From assembly GCA_900321955.1 (NCBI GenBank), contig ONXX01000006.1, positions 1 to 21,592 of the forward strand: a DNA stretch of 21,592 nt, given 5' to 3'. The notes beneath the pieces were generated by a model. It saw nothing but the letters and a program-made list of their open reading frames with translations, ran no database searches and was not told the DNA's origin. Within the stretch, counting starts at the first letter, position 1, and every line of letters begins with the position of its first letter. This DNA comes from an uncultured Bacillota bacterium (GTDB taxonomy: Bacteria; Bacillota_I; Bacilli_A; Erysipelotrichales; Erysipelotrichaceae). Made by a program: the position numbers and the translations under genes. This document shows, piece by piece, positions 15,029 through 21,592 of this stretch.

Positions 15029-15092
15029 AGTTAAAAAGAAGACATCGCAAAAGGGGAGAAAACAGGCAAGATAGAAGCAGAGGAAAAAAAGA

Positions 15093-15509
15093 ATGTTAAA
15101 AATATTTATCTCATCCCATGGTCATTTCGCCAGCGGTATCAAGAGCTCGGTCGAGATACTGATGGGGCCAAATCCGCGTATTACCGTTTTTGATGCCTAC
15201 ATCGACCAGGACAGCGTACAGGAACACCTGGATGCTTTCTATGAGACGGTAGGCGAAGATGACAAGGTCTTACTTCTTTCAGACCTCTATGGCGGCAGCG
15301 TCAATCAGGTGATGTATACCTATCTGACCAGACCGAATACAAGACTGGTTGCCGGTGTCAATCTGGCCCTGGTCCTGGAACTGGCTGTGAAAGAGGATAT
15401 CAGCGACAAAGAGCTGGAAGAACTTGTTGAACAGTCCCGGAGCATGCTTAGGGTCGTGGAAATGGATCAGACAGATGCCCCGAACGAAGAATCAGATGAT
15501 TTTTTCTAA
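15093..15509 (+). CDS. PTS EIIA, mannose family
   Basis: This 138-residue cytosolic protein accepts phosphate from HPr and passes it to EIIB. The N-terminus MLKIFISSHGHFASG carries the phosphorylated His9 in the S-H-G-H-F-A-x-G motif of mannose/fructose/sorbose-family EIIA. LLLSDLYGGSVNQVMYTYL and LVAGVNLALVLEL match the rest of the fold. It is a free-standing domain, not fused to EIIB as in E. coli ManX. It starts the PTS operon, with AGAGGAA as ribosome binding site, 26 bases before the EIIB gene. Confidence 0.92.
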   Translation: MLKIFISSHGHFASGIKSSVEILMGPNPRITVFDAYIDQDSVQEHLDAFYETVGEDDKVLLLSDLYGGSVNQVMYTYLTRPNTRLVAGVNLALVLELAVKEDISDKELEELVEQSRSMLRVVEMDQTDAPNEESDDFF

Positions 15510-15535
15510 AAACATAATAAGGAGGAGAATATCAG

Positions 15536-16033
15536 ATGTTTAAACAGTTAAGATTGGATGAAAGATTGATCCATGGACAGGTCGCAATCAAGTGGTCAAG
15601 GCACTCAGGCGTTGACAGGATCATCTGTGCTTCGGATGCTGCAGCAGCAAATCCGATCATTCAGAAGTCATTAATGATGGCCGCGCCGGCTACCTGCAAG
15701 ACCGCCATCAAGTCTGTCGATGATGTATTGAAGATGATGGAAAATCCAAAGGCAGCAGATCACGATATCCTGATGCTTTGCCAGACACCGGAAGATCTTC
15801 TCAAACTGCTTGAGAATCTGCCGGTCAAACCGGAATGGGTCAACGTCGGCAACTTCGGCCGTGTCGCCGCTAAGAAGCCGGACGGCACAATGAGAAAGAC
15901 TTATGCGCCTAACCTTTACCTCTACGACGAGGAAAAGGAAGCATTAAAGAAAGTTTTGGCGCTGGGAATTAAGACAATCTATCAGACGACACCGGAAGAT
16001 ACACCGGAGCCGTTAGATAAATTACTTGGTTAG
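15536..16033 (+). CDS. PTS EIIB, mannose family
   Basis: This 165-residue cytosolic component phosphorylates the incoming sugar at EIIC/EIID. The hallmark L-D-E-R-L-I-H-G-Q-V gives phosphorylated His13. WVNVGNFGRVAAKKPDG near residues 100-117 corresponds to the conserved N-x-G loop. Length is normal for a separate EIIB. An excellent GGAGGAG ribosome binding site precedes the ATG. It sits between EIIA and EIIC in standard order. Sugar specificity cannot be read from EIIB; members of this family act on N-acetylgalactosamine, galactosamine, mannose, sorbose, fructose and glucoselysine. Confidence 0.93.
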   Translation: MFKQLRLDERLIHGQVAIKWSRHSGVDRIICASDAAAANPIIQKSLMMAAPATCKTAIKSVDDVLKMMENPKAADHDILMLCQTPEDLLKLLENLPVKPEWVNVGNFGRVAAKKPDGTMRKTYAPNLYLYDEEKEALKKVLALGIKTIYQTTPEDTPEPLDKLLG

Positions 16034-16067
16034 TAAATAAGAAAGAAAGGAGAAAACTAATCAATTT

Positions 16068-16862
16068 ATGGTAGGTGCAGCTTTAAAGTGTGCATTAGTC
16101 TACTTCATCTTTGTTTATTTGGATGACCGCTGGCTCGGCTGGCAGACAATCACACGTCCGATCGTAGTCGCTCCGATCACCGGTTTATTATTAGGGGATT
16201 TCAAGACCGGTATCATTATGGGTGCTTCGCTCGAATCAATTTTCATGGGGATTTCCGCTATCGGTGGTGCCGTTCCGGCTGATGCAACTTCGGCCAGTAT
16301 CATTGCCGTTGCCTTCACCATCCTCAATGGTGCTTCTCAGGAAGCCGGCTTAGCAATCGCTATGCCGATCGGTGCTGTTATGTCGAGCTTCGGTGCTCTG
16401 GAAATGGCACTGGTTGCCGCTCCGCTTGTTCCGTATTGGGAGAAACTGGCTCAGGAAGATATGAACAAGTTCTGCATTCAGAACTATATCTTCTCCGCTT
16501 TATATCAGCTGATCCCGGCCGCTGTCATGTTTATTGCCGTCGCATATGGTGTTGAAGGCTTAAACAACTTCTTAGGCATGCTGCCAGGTTGGGTCATGAC
16601 AGGTCTCAATGCCGCATCCGGCATGATGACTGCTGTCGGTTTCGCTATCCTGACTTCTATGATCTGGGACGGCGAAGTTGGTATCTTCTTCTTTGTAGGC
16701 TATGTCCTGGCAGCTTATCTGCATCTGGACACTTTAGCAATCGCTATCTTAGCAGCAGCGGTTGCCATCACAATGTTCTTCTCCAACAAGAAGCTCATTG
16801 ATCTCAAAAACGAACTGACAGCCAAGGGCGTCCAAACGAAAGACGAGGAGGATTTCTTCTAA
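16068..16862 (+). CDS. PTS EIIC, mannose family
   Basis: This 264-residue multi-pass membrane protein forms part of the sugar channel. RPIVVAPITGLLLGDFKTGIIMGASLESIFMGISAIGGAVPAD (about 26-70) is the strongly conserved EIIC segment of the mannose family, with P-I-V-x-x-x-x-x-G-L-x-x-G-D and the E-x-x-x-x-G glutamate. Further membrane segments follow at about residues 73-90, 95-125, 140-165, 175-200 and 205-235. The start at 16068 follows AAAGGAG at a rather long spacing of 14-15 bases. No better start is visible in frame. The gene ends one base before the EIID gene. Confidence 0.92.
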   Translation: MVGAALKCALVYFIFVYLDDRWLGWQTITRPIVVAPITGLLLGDFKTGIIMGASLESIFMGISAIGGAVPADATSASIIAVAFTILNGASQEAGLAIAMPIGAVMSSFGALEMALVAAPLVPYWEKLAQEDMNKFCIQNYIFSALYQLIPAAVMFIAVAYGVEGLNNFLGMLPGWVMTGLNAASGMMTAVGFAILTSMIWDGEVGIFFFVGYVLAAYLHLDTLAIAILAAAVAITMFFSNKKLIDLKNELTAKGVQTKDEEDFF

Positions 16863-16863
16863 T

Positions 16864-17688
16864 ATGGCAGCTAACACATATACACCGGAAGAGAAGGCGA
16901 TTCTTCGTAAGATCTTCTTCCGTTCTCACAGATGCTTCATGATGTTCTCGATGGCTAAGATGGAAGCAAACTGCTTCACTATGTGTATGCAGCCGGTCAT
17001 CGAATCCTTATATCCGGATGACAAAGAAGAACAGAGACGTTCTTATCTGCGTCACCAGGCATTCTTCAACACACATACCAACCCGTTCACCTTCATCGCC
17101 GGTTTAACTTACGCGATGGAAAAGGAACGTAAAGAAGGCAAGGTTGACGAAGCAACGATCGACAACGTCAAGGCCGCATTAATGGGCCCGACTGCCGGTA
17201 TGTTTGACTCCTTCTGGTTCAATGCCGTACGTGTCATTTCTGCTGGTATCGCCATCGGTCTTTGCTCACAGGGTAACTTCTTAGGTACGATCCTGTTCGT
17301 CTTACTGTATGGTGTTACACAGTCTATCGCTAAGTGGTATCTCTTACAGGCTGGTTACAATCTCGGTACCTCCTTCATCGATACCGTCTTCAATTCAGGT
17401 TTAGTCAATGTCTTGACAAAGTGTGCATCCGTCGTCGGTTTAACGATGGTCGGTGCCATGACTGCCAACATGGTCAACGTTCCTTTGAACTGGGTCATCA
17501 ACACGACCGGTAAAGAGGGCGGTGAAGTTGTTGTCCGCGACATTGTCAATTCCATCTTCCCGGGCTTATTAGGTGTCGTTCTGCTGTTCGTCCTGGTCAG
17601 ACTCATCAAGAAGGGTTACAGACCAACACAGCTGATCGCCGGCATCTTCGTACTGGCTCTGGTTGGTGCTCTCTTAGGTATTTTCTAA
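16864..17688 (+). CDS. PTS EIID, mannose family
   Basis: This 274-residue membrane protein is unique to the mannose PTS family and forms the translocator with EIIC. The N-terminal part is soluble (RKIFFRSHRCFMMFSMAKMEANCFTMCMQPVIESLYPDD), followed by FFNTHTNPFTFIAGLTYAMEKE and the signature ALMGPTAGMFDSFWFN. The usual form of this signature is MGPLAGIGDSLFW; here Met-Phe-Asp-Ser-Phe replaces Ile-Gly-Asp-Ser-Leu. GLTMVGAMTANMV and the C-terminal membrane helices follow. It abuts EIIC with one base between them, so translation is coupled. A strong terminator and a second hairpin separate it from the deacetylase gene. Confidence 0.93.
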   Translation: MAANTYTPEEKAILRKIFFRSHRCFMMFSMAKMEANCFTMCMQPVIESLYPDDKEEQRRSYLRHQAFFNTHTNPFTFIAGLTYAMEKERKEGKVDEATIDNVKAALMGPTAGMFDSFWFNAVRVISAGIAIGLCSQGNFLGTILFVLLYGVTQSIAKWYLLQAGYNLGTSFIDTVFNSGLVNVLTKCASVVGLTMVGAMTANMVNVPLNWVINTTGKEGGEVVVRDIVNSIFPGLLGVVLLFVLVRLIKKGYRPTQLIAGIFVLALVGALLGIF

Positions 17689-17702
17689 GATCGTTCTTTG
17701 TT

Positions 17703-17740
17703 GGAGACGGAGAAATATCTCCGTCTCCATTTTCTCTTAT
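17703..17740 (+). terminator. Terminator after the PTS genes
   Basis: GGAGACGGAGA (17703-17713) pairs with TCTCCGTCTCC (17718-17728) around a four-base loop, followed by ATTTTCTCTT. It would end or strongly reduce transcription after EIID. Its last four stem bases and its U-tract are also part of the left arm of the next inverted repeat. Confidence 0.85.
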
Positions 17741-17780
17741 AAGCCGTTCATCTCATGAAGTCTTATAAGAGAAAATGGAG
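17725..17780 (+). promoter_or_regulatory. 19-bp perfect inverted repeat burying the deacetylase ribosome binding site
   Basis: CTCCATTTTCTCTTATAAG (17725-17743) is the exact reverse complement of CTTATAAGAGAAAATGGAG (17762-17780). The 18-base loop contains a further small stem, TTCAT/ATGAA. The right arm includes GGAG of the GGAGG ribosome binding site (17777-17781) for the ATG at 17788. In a transcript reading through from the PTS genes, this site would be locked in a 19-bp helix. Confidence 0.7.
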
Positions 17781-17787
17781 GACAAGT

Positions 17788-18600
17788 ATGACAAAAATAT
17801 TATTTCAAGGCGATGATTTCGGATTCACCAGAGGCGTGACCCTGGGCATTGTCGATTCGATTGACCGGGGCGTTTTAAGAAATACCGGGCTCTTTGCGAA
17901 TATGCCGGCGGCGGAGTTTGCCGTATCATTTATGAAAGATCGTCCGCAGGTCTGCTTCGGTATTGATTTCAATCTTGTTGCCGGAAGACCGGTATGTGAT
18001 CCGAAAGAGGTCCCTCACCTGGTCGATGAAAACGGAAACTTTATTAAAAGCGGTGTCCGCGTCAGAGATCCAAGATGGCAAAGCGAAGAAGGAAGAGCAG
18101 AACTTTTCCCATATGAGGAAGTCAGAAAAGAACTGCTGGCTCAGTTTAATCGTTTTGTAGAACTGACGGGCACAAAGCCGGGCTATCTGCATGAACATTC
18201 GATCTCTTCAGAAAACTACAGAAAGGTCATTCATGAACTTTCCGTTGAACACGATATTCCTTATTCCAGTGAGATCTGGAAAGAACTGCATATGAATGGA
18301 CCGACGGACAGGCTGTTTAAGGAAAACATGGCTTCGCAAAAGAAGGTCTTTGATCCGAATGATCAGCTGAATAAAGACACCGTCGCTCAGTTTTTCTCAT
18401 TGACGGAAGATTTCATCAAAAACGAATGTTCCAGCTTCTGCTGCCATCCGGGTTATGTTGATGCAGAACTTTTGGGATTGACGACATTATCTTTGGAAAG
18501 AGCCAAAGACGCGCAGATGATGATGTCAGATGAAGTTAAGAAGTGGATAAGCGATAATAACGTTGAACTGATCACGTACCGTGATTTAAAAAACAGATAA
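17788..18600 (+). CDS. ChbG/YdjC-like carbohydrate deacetylase
   Basis: This 270-residue cytosolic protein belongs to the YdjC/ChbG family, whose characterised member removes an acetyl group from chito-oligosaccharides or their phosphates. Seen here: the N-terminal ILFQGDDFGFTRGV with the metal/catalytic Asp pair (9-10), GLFANMPAAEFAV, YLHEHS with His135 and His137, and CHPGYVD with His220. The family's metal-binding His in the G-x-H-x-N segment is replaced by Asp60 (FGIDFNLVAGRPV). Activity may be altered, since Asp can also bind metal. The start at 17788 is chosen over the in-frame ATG at 17755, which lies in the hairpin loop without a ribosome binding site; 17788 has GGAGG six bases upstream. 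Position after a mannose-type PTS suggests a phosphorylated N-acetyl sugar as substrate. Confidence 0.85.
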   Translation: MTKILFQGDDFGFTRGVTLGIVDSIDRGVLRNTGLFANMPAAEFAVSFMKDRPQVCFGIDFNLVAGRPVCDPKEVPHLVDENGNFIKSGVRVRDPRWQSEEGRAELFPYEEVRKELLAQFNRFVELTGTKPGYLHEHSISSENYRKVIHELSVEHDIPYSSEIWKELHMNGPTDRLFKENMASQKKVFDPNDQLNKDTVAQFFSLTEDFIKNECSSFCCHPGYVDAELLGLTTLSLERAKDAQMMMSDEVKKWISDNNVELITYRDLKNR

Positions 18601-18623
18601 GCAACAAAAGAGGGGGAGCATCT

Positions 18624-19697
18624 ATGATAACAATGTTAGACTGTATCAAAAAAGGTGTACCGGTAGGACACACTGTACTAGACAAGGCAAAAGAGAATAC
18701 TGCGCCGATCAAGACGCTGATTCCGGATTTGAATGAGATCGAAGAGATCTTTATGATCGCCTCCGGTTCCAGTTTCAACGCAGCGAACTGCGCATCGCCG
18801 TTTATGGAAAAAGTGACTAAGTCCCAGGTCTTTGCCTTACTGCCAAACACCTTTTTAAAGAAGACGGTCTGTAACTCAAAGGCACTTTATCTTTTCATCT
18901 CACAGACCGGAACTTCTTCACTGGTAAAGGAACAGGTCATCCGGGTCAAAGAGATGGGCTGCAAGACCATCTCTGTCACCGATGATGAAAACAGTCCGAT
19001 TGCCAAGGAGGCGGATCTGAACGTTTCCATCGAAGTCGGCGGTGAAGAATTCGGCTACCGTACGGAAGGCTTCGATGCGACGATCCTGACCTTACAGATG
19101 ATCGCATTACGCATCGGTTTGGAAAAAGGTGTCATCAATGAAACAGAGTTTGATGCCTATGTGAAGGAGGGCCATAAGGCACTTGATCATATGCCGCAGG
19201 TCATCGAAGATACTTTGTCCTGGTTTGAAAGAAACAAAGAAGACCTCATGTCCCTTCGCTCATTGATGTATTACGGCGGCGGCGAACTTTTCGGTCTTGC
19301 GGTAGAGGGTGCTTTAAAGCTTATGGAAGTGCCTAAAAAGTATCTGTCCTTCGGCTATGAGGCAGAAGACGGCATTCATGGTCCGTGCTACGCATTCGGC
19401 AAAGACGATGCGATTCTGTTTATGAATGACGGTGTCAATGATACGAAATACGCACAGAGTATGGTCCGCTTCTCCAAAGAAGAACTGGGCAGAGGCTATT
19501 ATTTCGGTCCGGACACCATTGATGATAAAGATTTGAAGATCGTTCCGGTCTCCAAAAACTTCATCGCTCTGGAATTTGCCCCGGCAGTACAGATCATCTC
19601 TTATCTGATGGCAATCAACAACGGCGTCGAAGTCTTGCCGATGTCGATCCGGATACCACACGTATCAACCAAATATTTCCAGACACATAACGGATAA
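18624..19697 (+). CDS. SIS-domain sugar-phosphate isomerase/deaminase or deglycase
   Basis: This 357-residue protein has two SIS domains, like the isomerase half of GlmS and the AgaS and FrlB enzymes. The first has ASGSSFNAANCASPF (about 46-60), the phosphosugar-binding Ser loop, and LFISQTGTSSLVKEQ (about 91-105). The second has YYGGGELFGLAVEGALKLMEVP and AEDGIHGPCYAF, the conserved E-x-ALKL-x-E and HGP elements. It lacks the glutamine amidotransferase domain of GlmS, so it should use ammonia loss or deglycation rather than glutamine. With the deacetylase 23 bases upstream, conversion of an amino-sugar phosphate to fructose-6-phosphate is the simplest reading. A fructosamine/glucoselysine-phosphate deglycase is the main alternative. 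GGGGGAG precedes the start. Confidence 0.85.
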   Translation: MITMLDCIKKGVPVGHTVLDKAKENTAPIKTLIPDLNEIEEIFMIASGSSFNAANCASPFMEKVTKSQVFALLPNTFLKKTVCNSKALYLFISQTGTSSLVKEQVIRVKEMGCKTISVTDDENSPIAKEADLNVSIEVGGEEFGYRTEGFDATILTLQMIALRIGLEKGVINETEFDAYVKEGHKALDHMPQVIEDTLSWFERNKEDLMSLRSLMYYGGGELFGLAVEGALKLMEVPKKYLSFGYEAEDGIHGPCYAFGKDDAILFMNDGVNDTKYAQSMVRFSKEELGRGYYFGPDTIDDKDLKIVPVSKNFIALEFAPAVQIISYLMAINNGVEVLPMSIRIPHVSTKYFQTHNG

Positions 19698-19702
19698 TAG
19701 AA

Positions 19703-19728
19703 AACGGGCAGTCAATTGACTGCCCGTT
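19703..19728. terminator. Bidirectional terminator between convergent genes
   Basis: A perfect 26-base palindrome (core GGGCAGTCAATTGACTGCCC) lies six bases after the SIS gene stop and 22 bases beyond the stop of the convergent hydrolase gene. The T-run is better on the minus strand (GTTTTC), so it may serve mainly the hydrolase gene while also stopping the + strand operon. Confidence 0.8.
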
Positions 19729-19750
19729 CCCTTATAAAAAGGGGAATGAA

Positions 19751-20680
19751 TTACATGATGCAGGAATCGAAGAAATCGATAATGCCGTCTTCGACCTGCT
19801 GCTTGATATCGCTGTAGTTGTGGATCTCATGACGATAGCCGGTATAAAGAACCGTCGTCACATCGTGACCGGTATCGATGAGCCAGTTGGCCGCCTGATA
19901 CATGCCGGTACCATATTGACCAACCGGATCCTGATCGCCGCCGATATTGTAGATTGGCAAATGCGTTGGTACTTTGGCAGCCCATTCTTCACCGGTAATG
20001 TCTTTCATCATCTGCAAGAAGTAGAGCCATGCACGGTTGCTGGTCGGTTTGGTGAAGGCATCAAACGGATCCTGTGCATGATCCTGCTGAACGTATGGTG
20101 AATCACAGATCCACTCATTGCCAAGAGTTACGCCCTCATCGCATCTTGCGAACATCCAGCCCATGAAGGTTGCGCCAAGACTTGGATCAGCTTCTTCGCC
20201 TTTTCCTTCATCGACCAGTTTCTGAACGATCGCAATATTCTGATCGAGATTTGGCCAGACACCGGTCGTACCGCAGATCGTGGCACCGGTCAGGTCGTCA
20301 CCATATTTCGCCATGTATTGTCTGGTGATGAAAGAGCCCATGGAATGACCGAACATGAAATATGGCAAGCCAGGATACATATCGACGACGATGTCATGAA
20401 GTTTCTTTTCGTCTTCCATCATCGTGCGGCAGCCTTTGTTGCCCCAGTCACCCCACTTGTCATTTTCTAGTGCCGTCTTGCCATGACCGACGTGGTCATC
20501 GGCAGCAACGATATACCCGGCTTCCATGAAGGAAGTGATCATATGCAGATATCTTCTTGAATGTTCACCAAAACCGTGGATCAGCTGAATGATACCCAGA
20601 GGTTTGCAGGCAGGCACATAGACCCAGCCGTAGACCTGGTCACGCTCATTGAATGAGCCAAATCTGACTTCATGTAACAT
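19751..20680 (-). CDS. Alpha/beta hydrolase (serine aminopeptidase S33 / monoacylglycerol lipase-like)
   Basis: This 309-residue cytosolic hydrolase has the lysophospholipase/monoglyceride-lipase pattern. LIHGFGEHSRRY (about 33-44) is the oxyanion region, DDHVGHGKT follows, GHSMGS carries nucleophile Ser113, GGDQDPVG provides the acid (Asp247 or Asp249), and GYRHEIHN the His (282). It has no signal peptide. Substrate is unknown; esters of lipids or small acyl compounds are usual for the family. It is monocistronic, convergent with the PTS operon, and has its own AAAGGA ribosome binding site. A small hairpin (AAGGGA/TCCCTT, about 20697-20711) lies in the leader. Confidence 0.88.
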   Translation of the reverse strand: MLHEVRFGSFNERDQVYGWVYVPACKPLGIIQLIHGFGEHSRRYLHMITSFMEAGYIVAADDHVGHGKTALENDKWGDWGNKGCRTMMEDEKKLHDIVVDMYPGLPYFMFGHSMGSFITRQYMAKYGDDLTGATICGTTGVWPNLDQNIAIVQKLVDEGKGEEADPSLGATFMGWMFARCDEGVTLGNEWICDSPYVQQDHAQDPFDAFTKPTSNRAWLYFLQMMKDITGEEWAAKVPTHLPIYNIGGDQDPVGQYGTGMYQAANWLIDTGHDVTTVLYTGYRHEIHNYSDIKQQVEDGIIDFFDSCIM

Positions 20681-20830
20681 AGATAGATTATCCTTTCTTT
20701 AAGGGAGTATCCCTTCCTAATTCCATGATAGCACCGGAAGAAAGCTTAGGAAGAAAGAAGACATCAAATTTCAAGGGTATTCTTTGTTAATGAACATGAA
20801 TCACAAAAACTAACGAAACAATCCATTATG

Positions 20831-20873
20831 AAAAAAGAAGATTCCATAAGGCAATAGTCATAGGATCTTCTTT
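20831..20873 (-). terminator. Terminator of the DhaK-SDR gene
   Basis: On the minus strand, a stem formed by GAAGATCC and GGAATCTTC (one bulged base) is followed by TTTTTTC (20831-20836). It lies about 40 bases after the stop of the minus-strand gene. The rest of the 234-base gap (20681-20914) holds the leader of the hydrolase gene and no other feature I can support. Confidence 0.7.
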
Positions 20874-20914
20874 CTCTGTTTATTTCGTTTTCGGGTATTA
20901 TGCGCGCAAAAGAA

Positions 20915-21592
20915 TTATACGCAGGTATAACCGCCATCAACGGCGATTGCCTGACCGGTCACATAGCTTGATTCCTCAGCACCTAAGAAGATTGCGACGG
21001 AATTTAATTCACCCGGCTTGCCATAACGCTTCATCGGAACGGACTGATTCGCAAACTGCTGGAAATAGTCGGAATCCAAAGTCTCTGTAGTCAGTTCTGT
21101 ATAGAAGTAACCCGGGCAGATCGTGTTGACCGTGATGCCGGATGTAGCCAGCTCGGCAGCGGCACCTCTTGAGAAATTGACGACTGCACCCTTGGTCGTA
21201 TGATAAGCGATCGTCGGGATCGCCGTATTGCCGACCAGACCGTAAATGGAAGCAATATTGATGACACGGCCATAGGTCTGCTTGCCTTCAGCCATGCAGT
21301 CCTTCATCAGATTGACAAACGCCTGTGTGACCGTAAAAACAGAAGTCAGATCCAGGTTCAATGTGAAATCCCAGTCTTCTCTCTTATAATCAACCAGCGG
21401 CGTACCTGTACCTTTTTCACCACCTGCATCATTGACGATGACCTCATCTACGGTGATGCCTTCGTCCCGGGCCATATCGGCTGCCATCTCGAAGTTCATG
21501 ACATCGCCGGTATAATTCTTGATAATCATCAGTACGCCCTGGTCTGTGGCGACAGCCTTGATAGCCTCATAGACCTGGTCCGGAGTAGGAGA
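20915..21592 (-). CDS. Chimeric ORF: DhaK N-terminal part fused in frame to an SDR dehydrogenase (5' end outside window)
   Basis: The frame is open from the window edge, so the protein starts outside. Its first part, from about 21592 to 21436, reads SPTPDQVYEAIKAV, GVLMIIKNYTGDVMNFEMAA and VDEVIVND, which is the middle of dihydroxyacetone kinase subunit DhaK just before its substrate-binding Asp region. At about 21425-21436 it switches without a stop into the back two thirds of a short-chain dehydrogenase: AGG, LNLDLTSVFTVTQAF, catalytic Ser in INIASIYG, Tyr-x-x-x-Lys in AYHTTKGA, NTICPGYFYTELT and the ending VTGQAIAVDGGYTCV. The SDR start, including the T-G-x-x-x-G-x-G cofactor loop, is absent, as are DhaK's later active-site parts. 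A deletion joining neighbouring genes or a misassembly explains this. Neither enzyme should work as such. A start at the internal ATG 21529 is possible but has no visible ribosome binding site. Confidence 0.82.
   Translation of the reverse strand, partial: SPTPDQVYEAIKAVATDQGVLMIIKNYTGDVMNFEMAADMARDEGITVDEVIVNDAGGEKGTGTPLVDYKREDWDFTLNLDLTSVFTVTQAFVNLMKDCMAEGKQTYGRVINIASIYGLVGNTAIPTIAYHTTKGAVVNFSRGAAAELATSGITVNTICPGYFYTELTTETLDSDYFQQFANQSVPMKRYGKPGELNSVAIFLGAEESSYVTGQAIAVDGGYTCV

Noticed and set aside
17755..17787. Upstream in-frame start for the deacetylase
   Set aside because: The ATG is inside the hairpin loop with no ribosome binding site; the 11 extra residues do not resemble the family, whose proteins begin just before the Asp-Asp motif.
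1..21592. CRISPR arrays, tRNA or rRNA genes, insertion sequences, phage genes or defence systems
   Set aside because: I looked for regularly spaced repeats, cloverleaf patterns, transposase or integrase motifs and found none; the window is metabolic.

Overview
The window is about 21.6 kb of moderate-GC Firmicutes DNA (roughly 46-48 % GC by eye) with strong AGGAGG-type ribosome binding sites and hairpin-plus-U terminators. The gene families are LplB/LplC-type sugar ABC transporters, YesL, MsmK and a mannose-family PTS. A gut Erysipelotrichia or Lachnospiraceae-like organism fits; this is inference from content, not a phylogenetic placement. Nearly everything concerns carbohydrate uptake and breakdown.

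Left part (1-4818): the tail of an unidentified + strand gene ends in a terminator. A large cytosolic protein follows (ParB-like N-terminal part joined to a BMP/PnrA-like ligand-binding domain). Convergent to it is a minus-strand set: a single-pass membrane protein, a YesL-family (DUF624) membrane protein, and a LacI-family repressor gene broken by a frameshift. A roughly 280-bp divergent control region with a CG-centred palindrome, two pairs of direct repeats and a promoter candidate separates the broken repressor from the next operon.

Operon 1 (4819-12301, + strand): two LplB/LplC permeases, a large lipoprotein substrate-binding protein, a GH32 fructosidase/sucrose-6-phosphate hydrolase, a PfkB-family fructokinase and an MsmK-type ATPase. 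Together they make a sucrose or fructo-oligosaccharide import and catabolism system: binding outside, import by permeases plus ATPase, hydrolysis by GH32, phosphorylation of fructose. A hairpin after the binding-protein gene and a GC-rich structured spacer before the ATPase gene probably set relative expression.

Centre (12401-14971): a decayed PTS EIIA domain (remnant of a BglG-type regulator) still carries its terminator. Divergent to it is an intact BglG/Mga-like regulator with two HTH domains.

Operon 2 (15093-19697, + strand): a complete mannose-family PTS (EIIA, EIIB, EIIC, EIID), a ChbG/YdjC-like deacetylase and a SIS-domain sugar-phosphate isomerase/deaminase/deglycase. A coherent reading is import and phosphorylation of an N-acetylated (or otherwise amine-bearing) sugar, removal of the acetyl group, then deamination/isomerisation toward fructose-6-phosphate. 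Between EIID and the deacetylase lie a strong terminator and a 19-bp perfect inverted repeat that would bury the deacetylase ribosome binding site.

Right end (19751-21592, minus strand): an alpha/beta hydrolase, and a chimeric open reading frame in which the N-terminal part of dihydroxyacetone kinase DhaK runs in frame into the C-terminal two thirds of a short-chain dehydrogenase. With the broken repressor and the EIIA remnant, this makes three rearrangement or decay scars in one window. I consider the DhaK-SDR chimera and the ribosome-binding-site-burying hairpin the two observations most worth checking.
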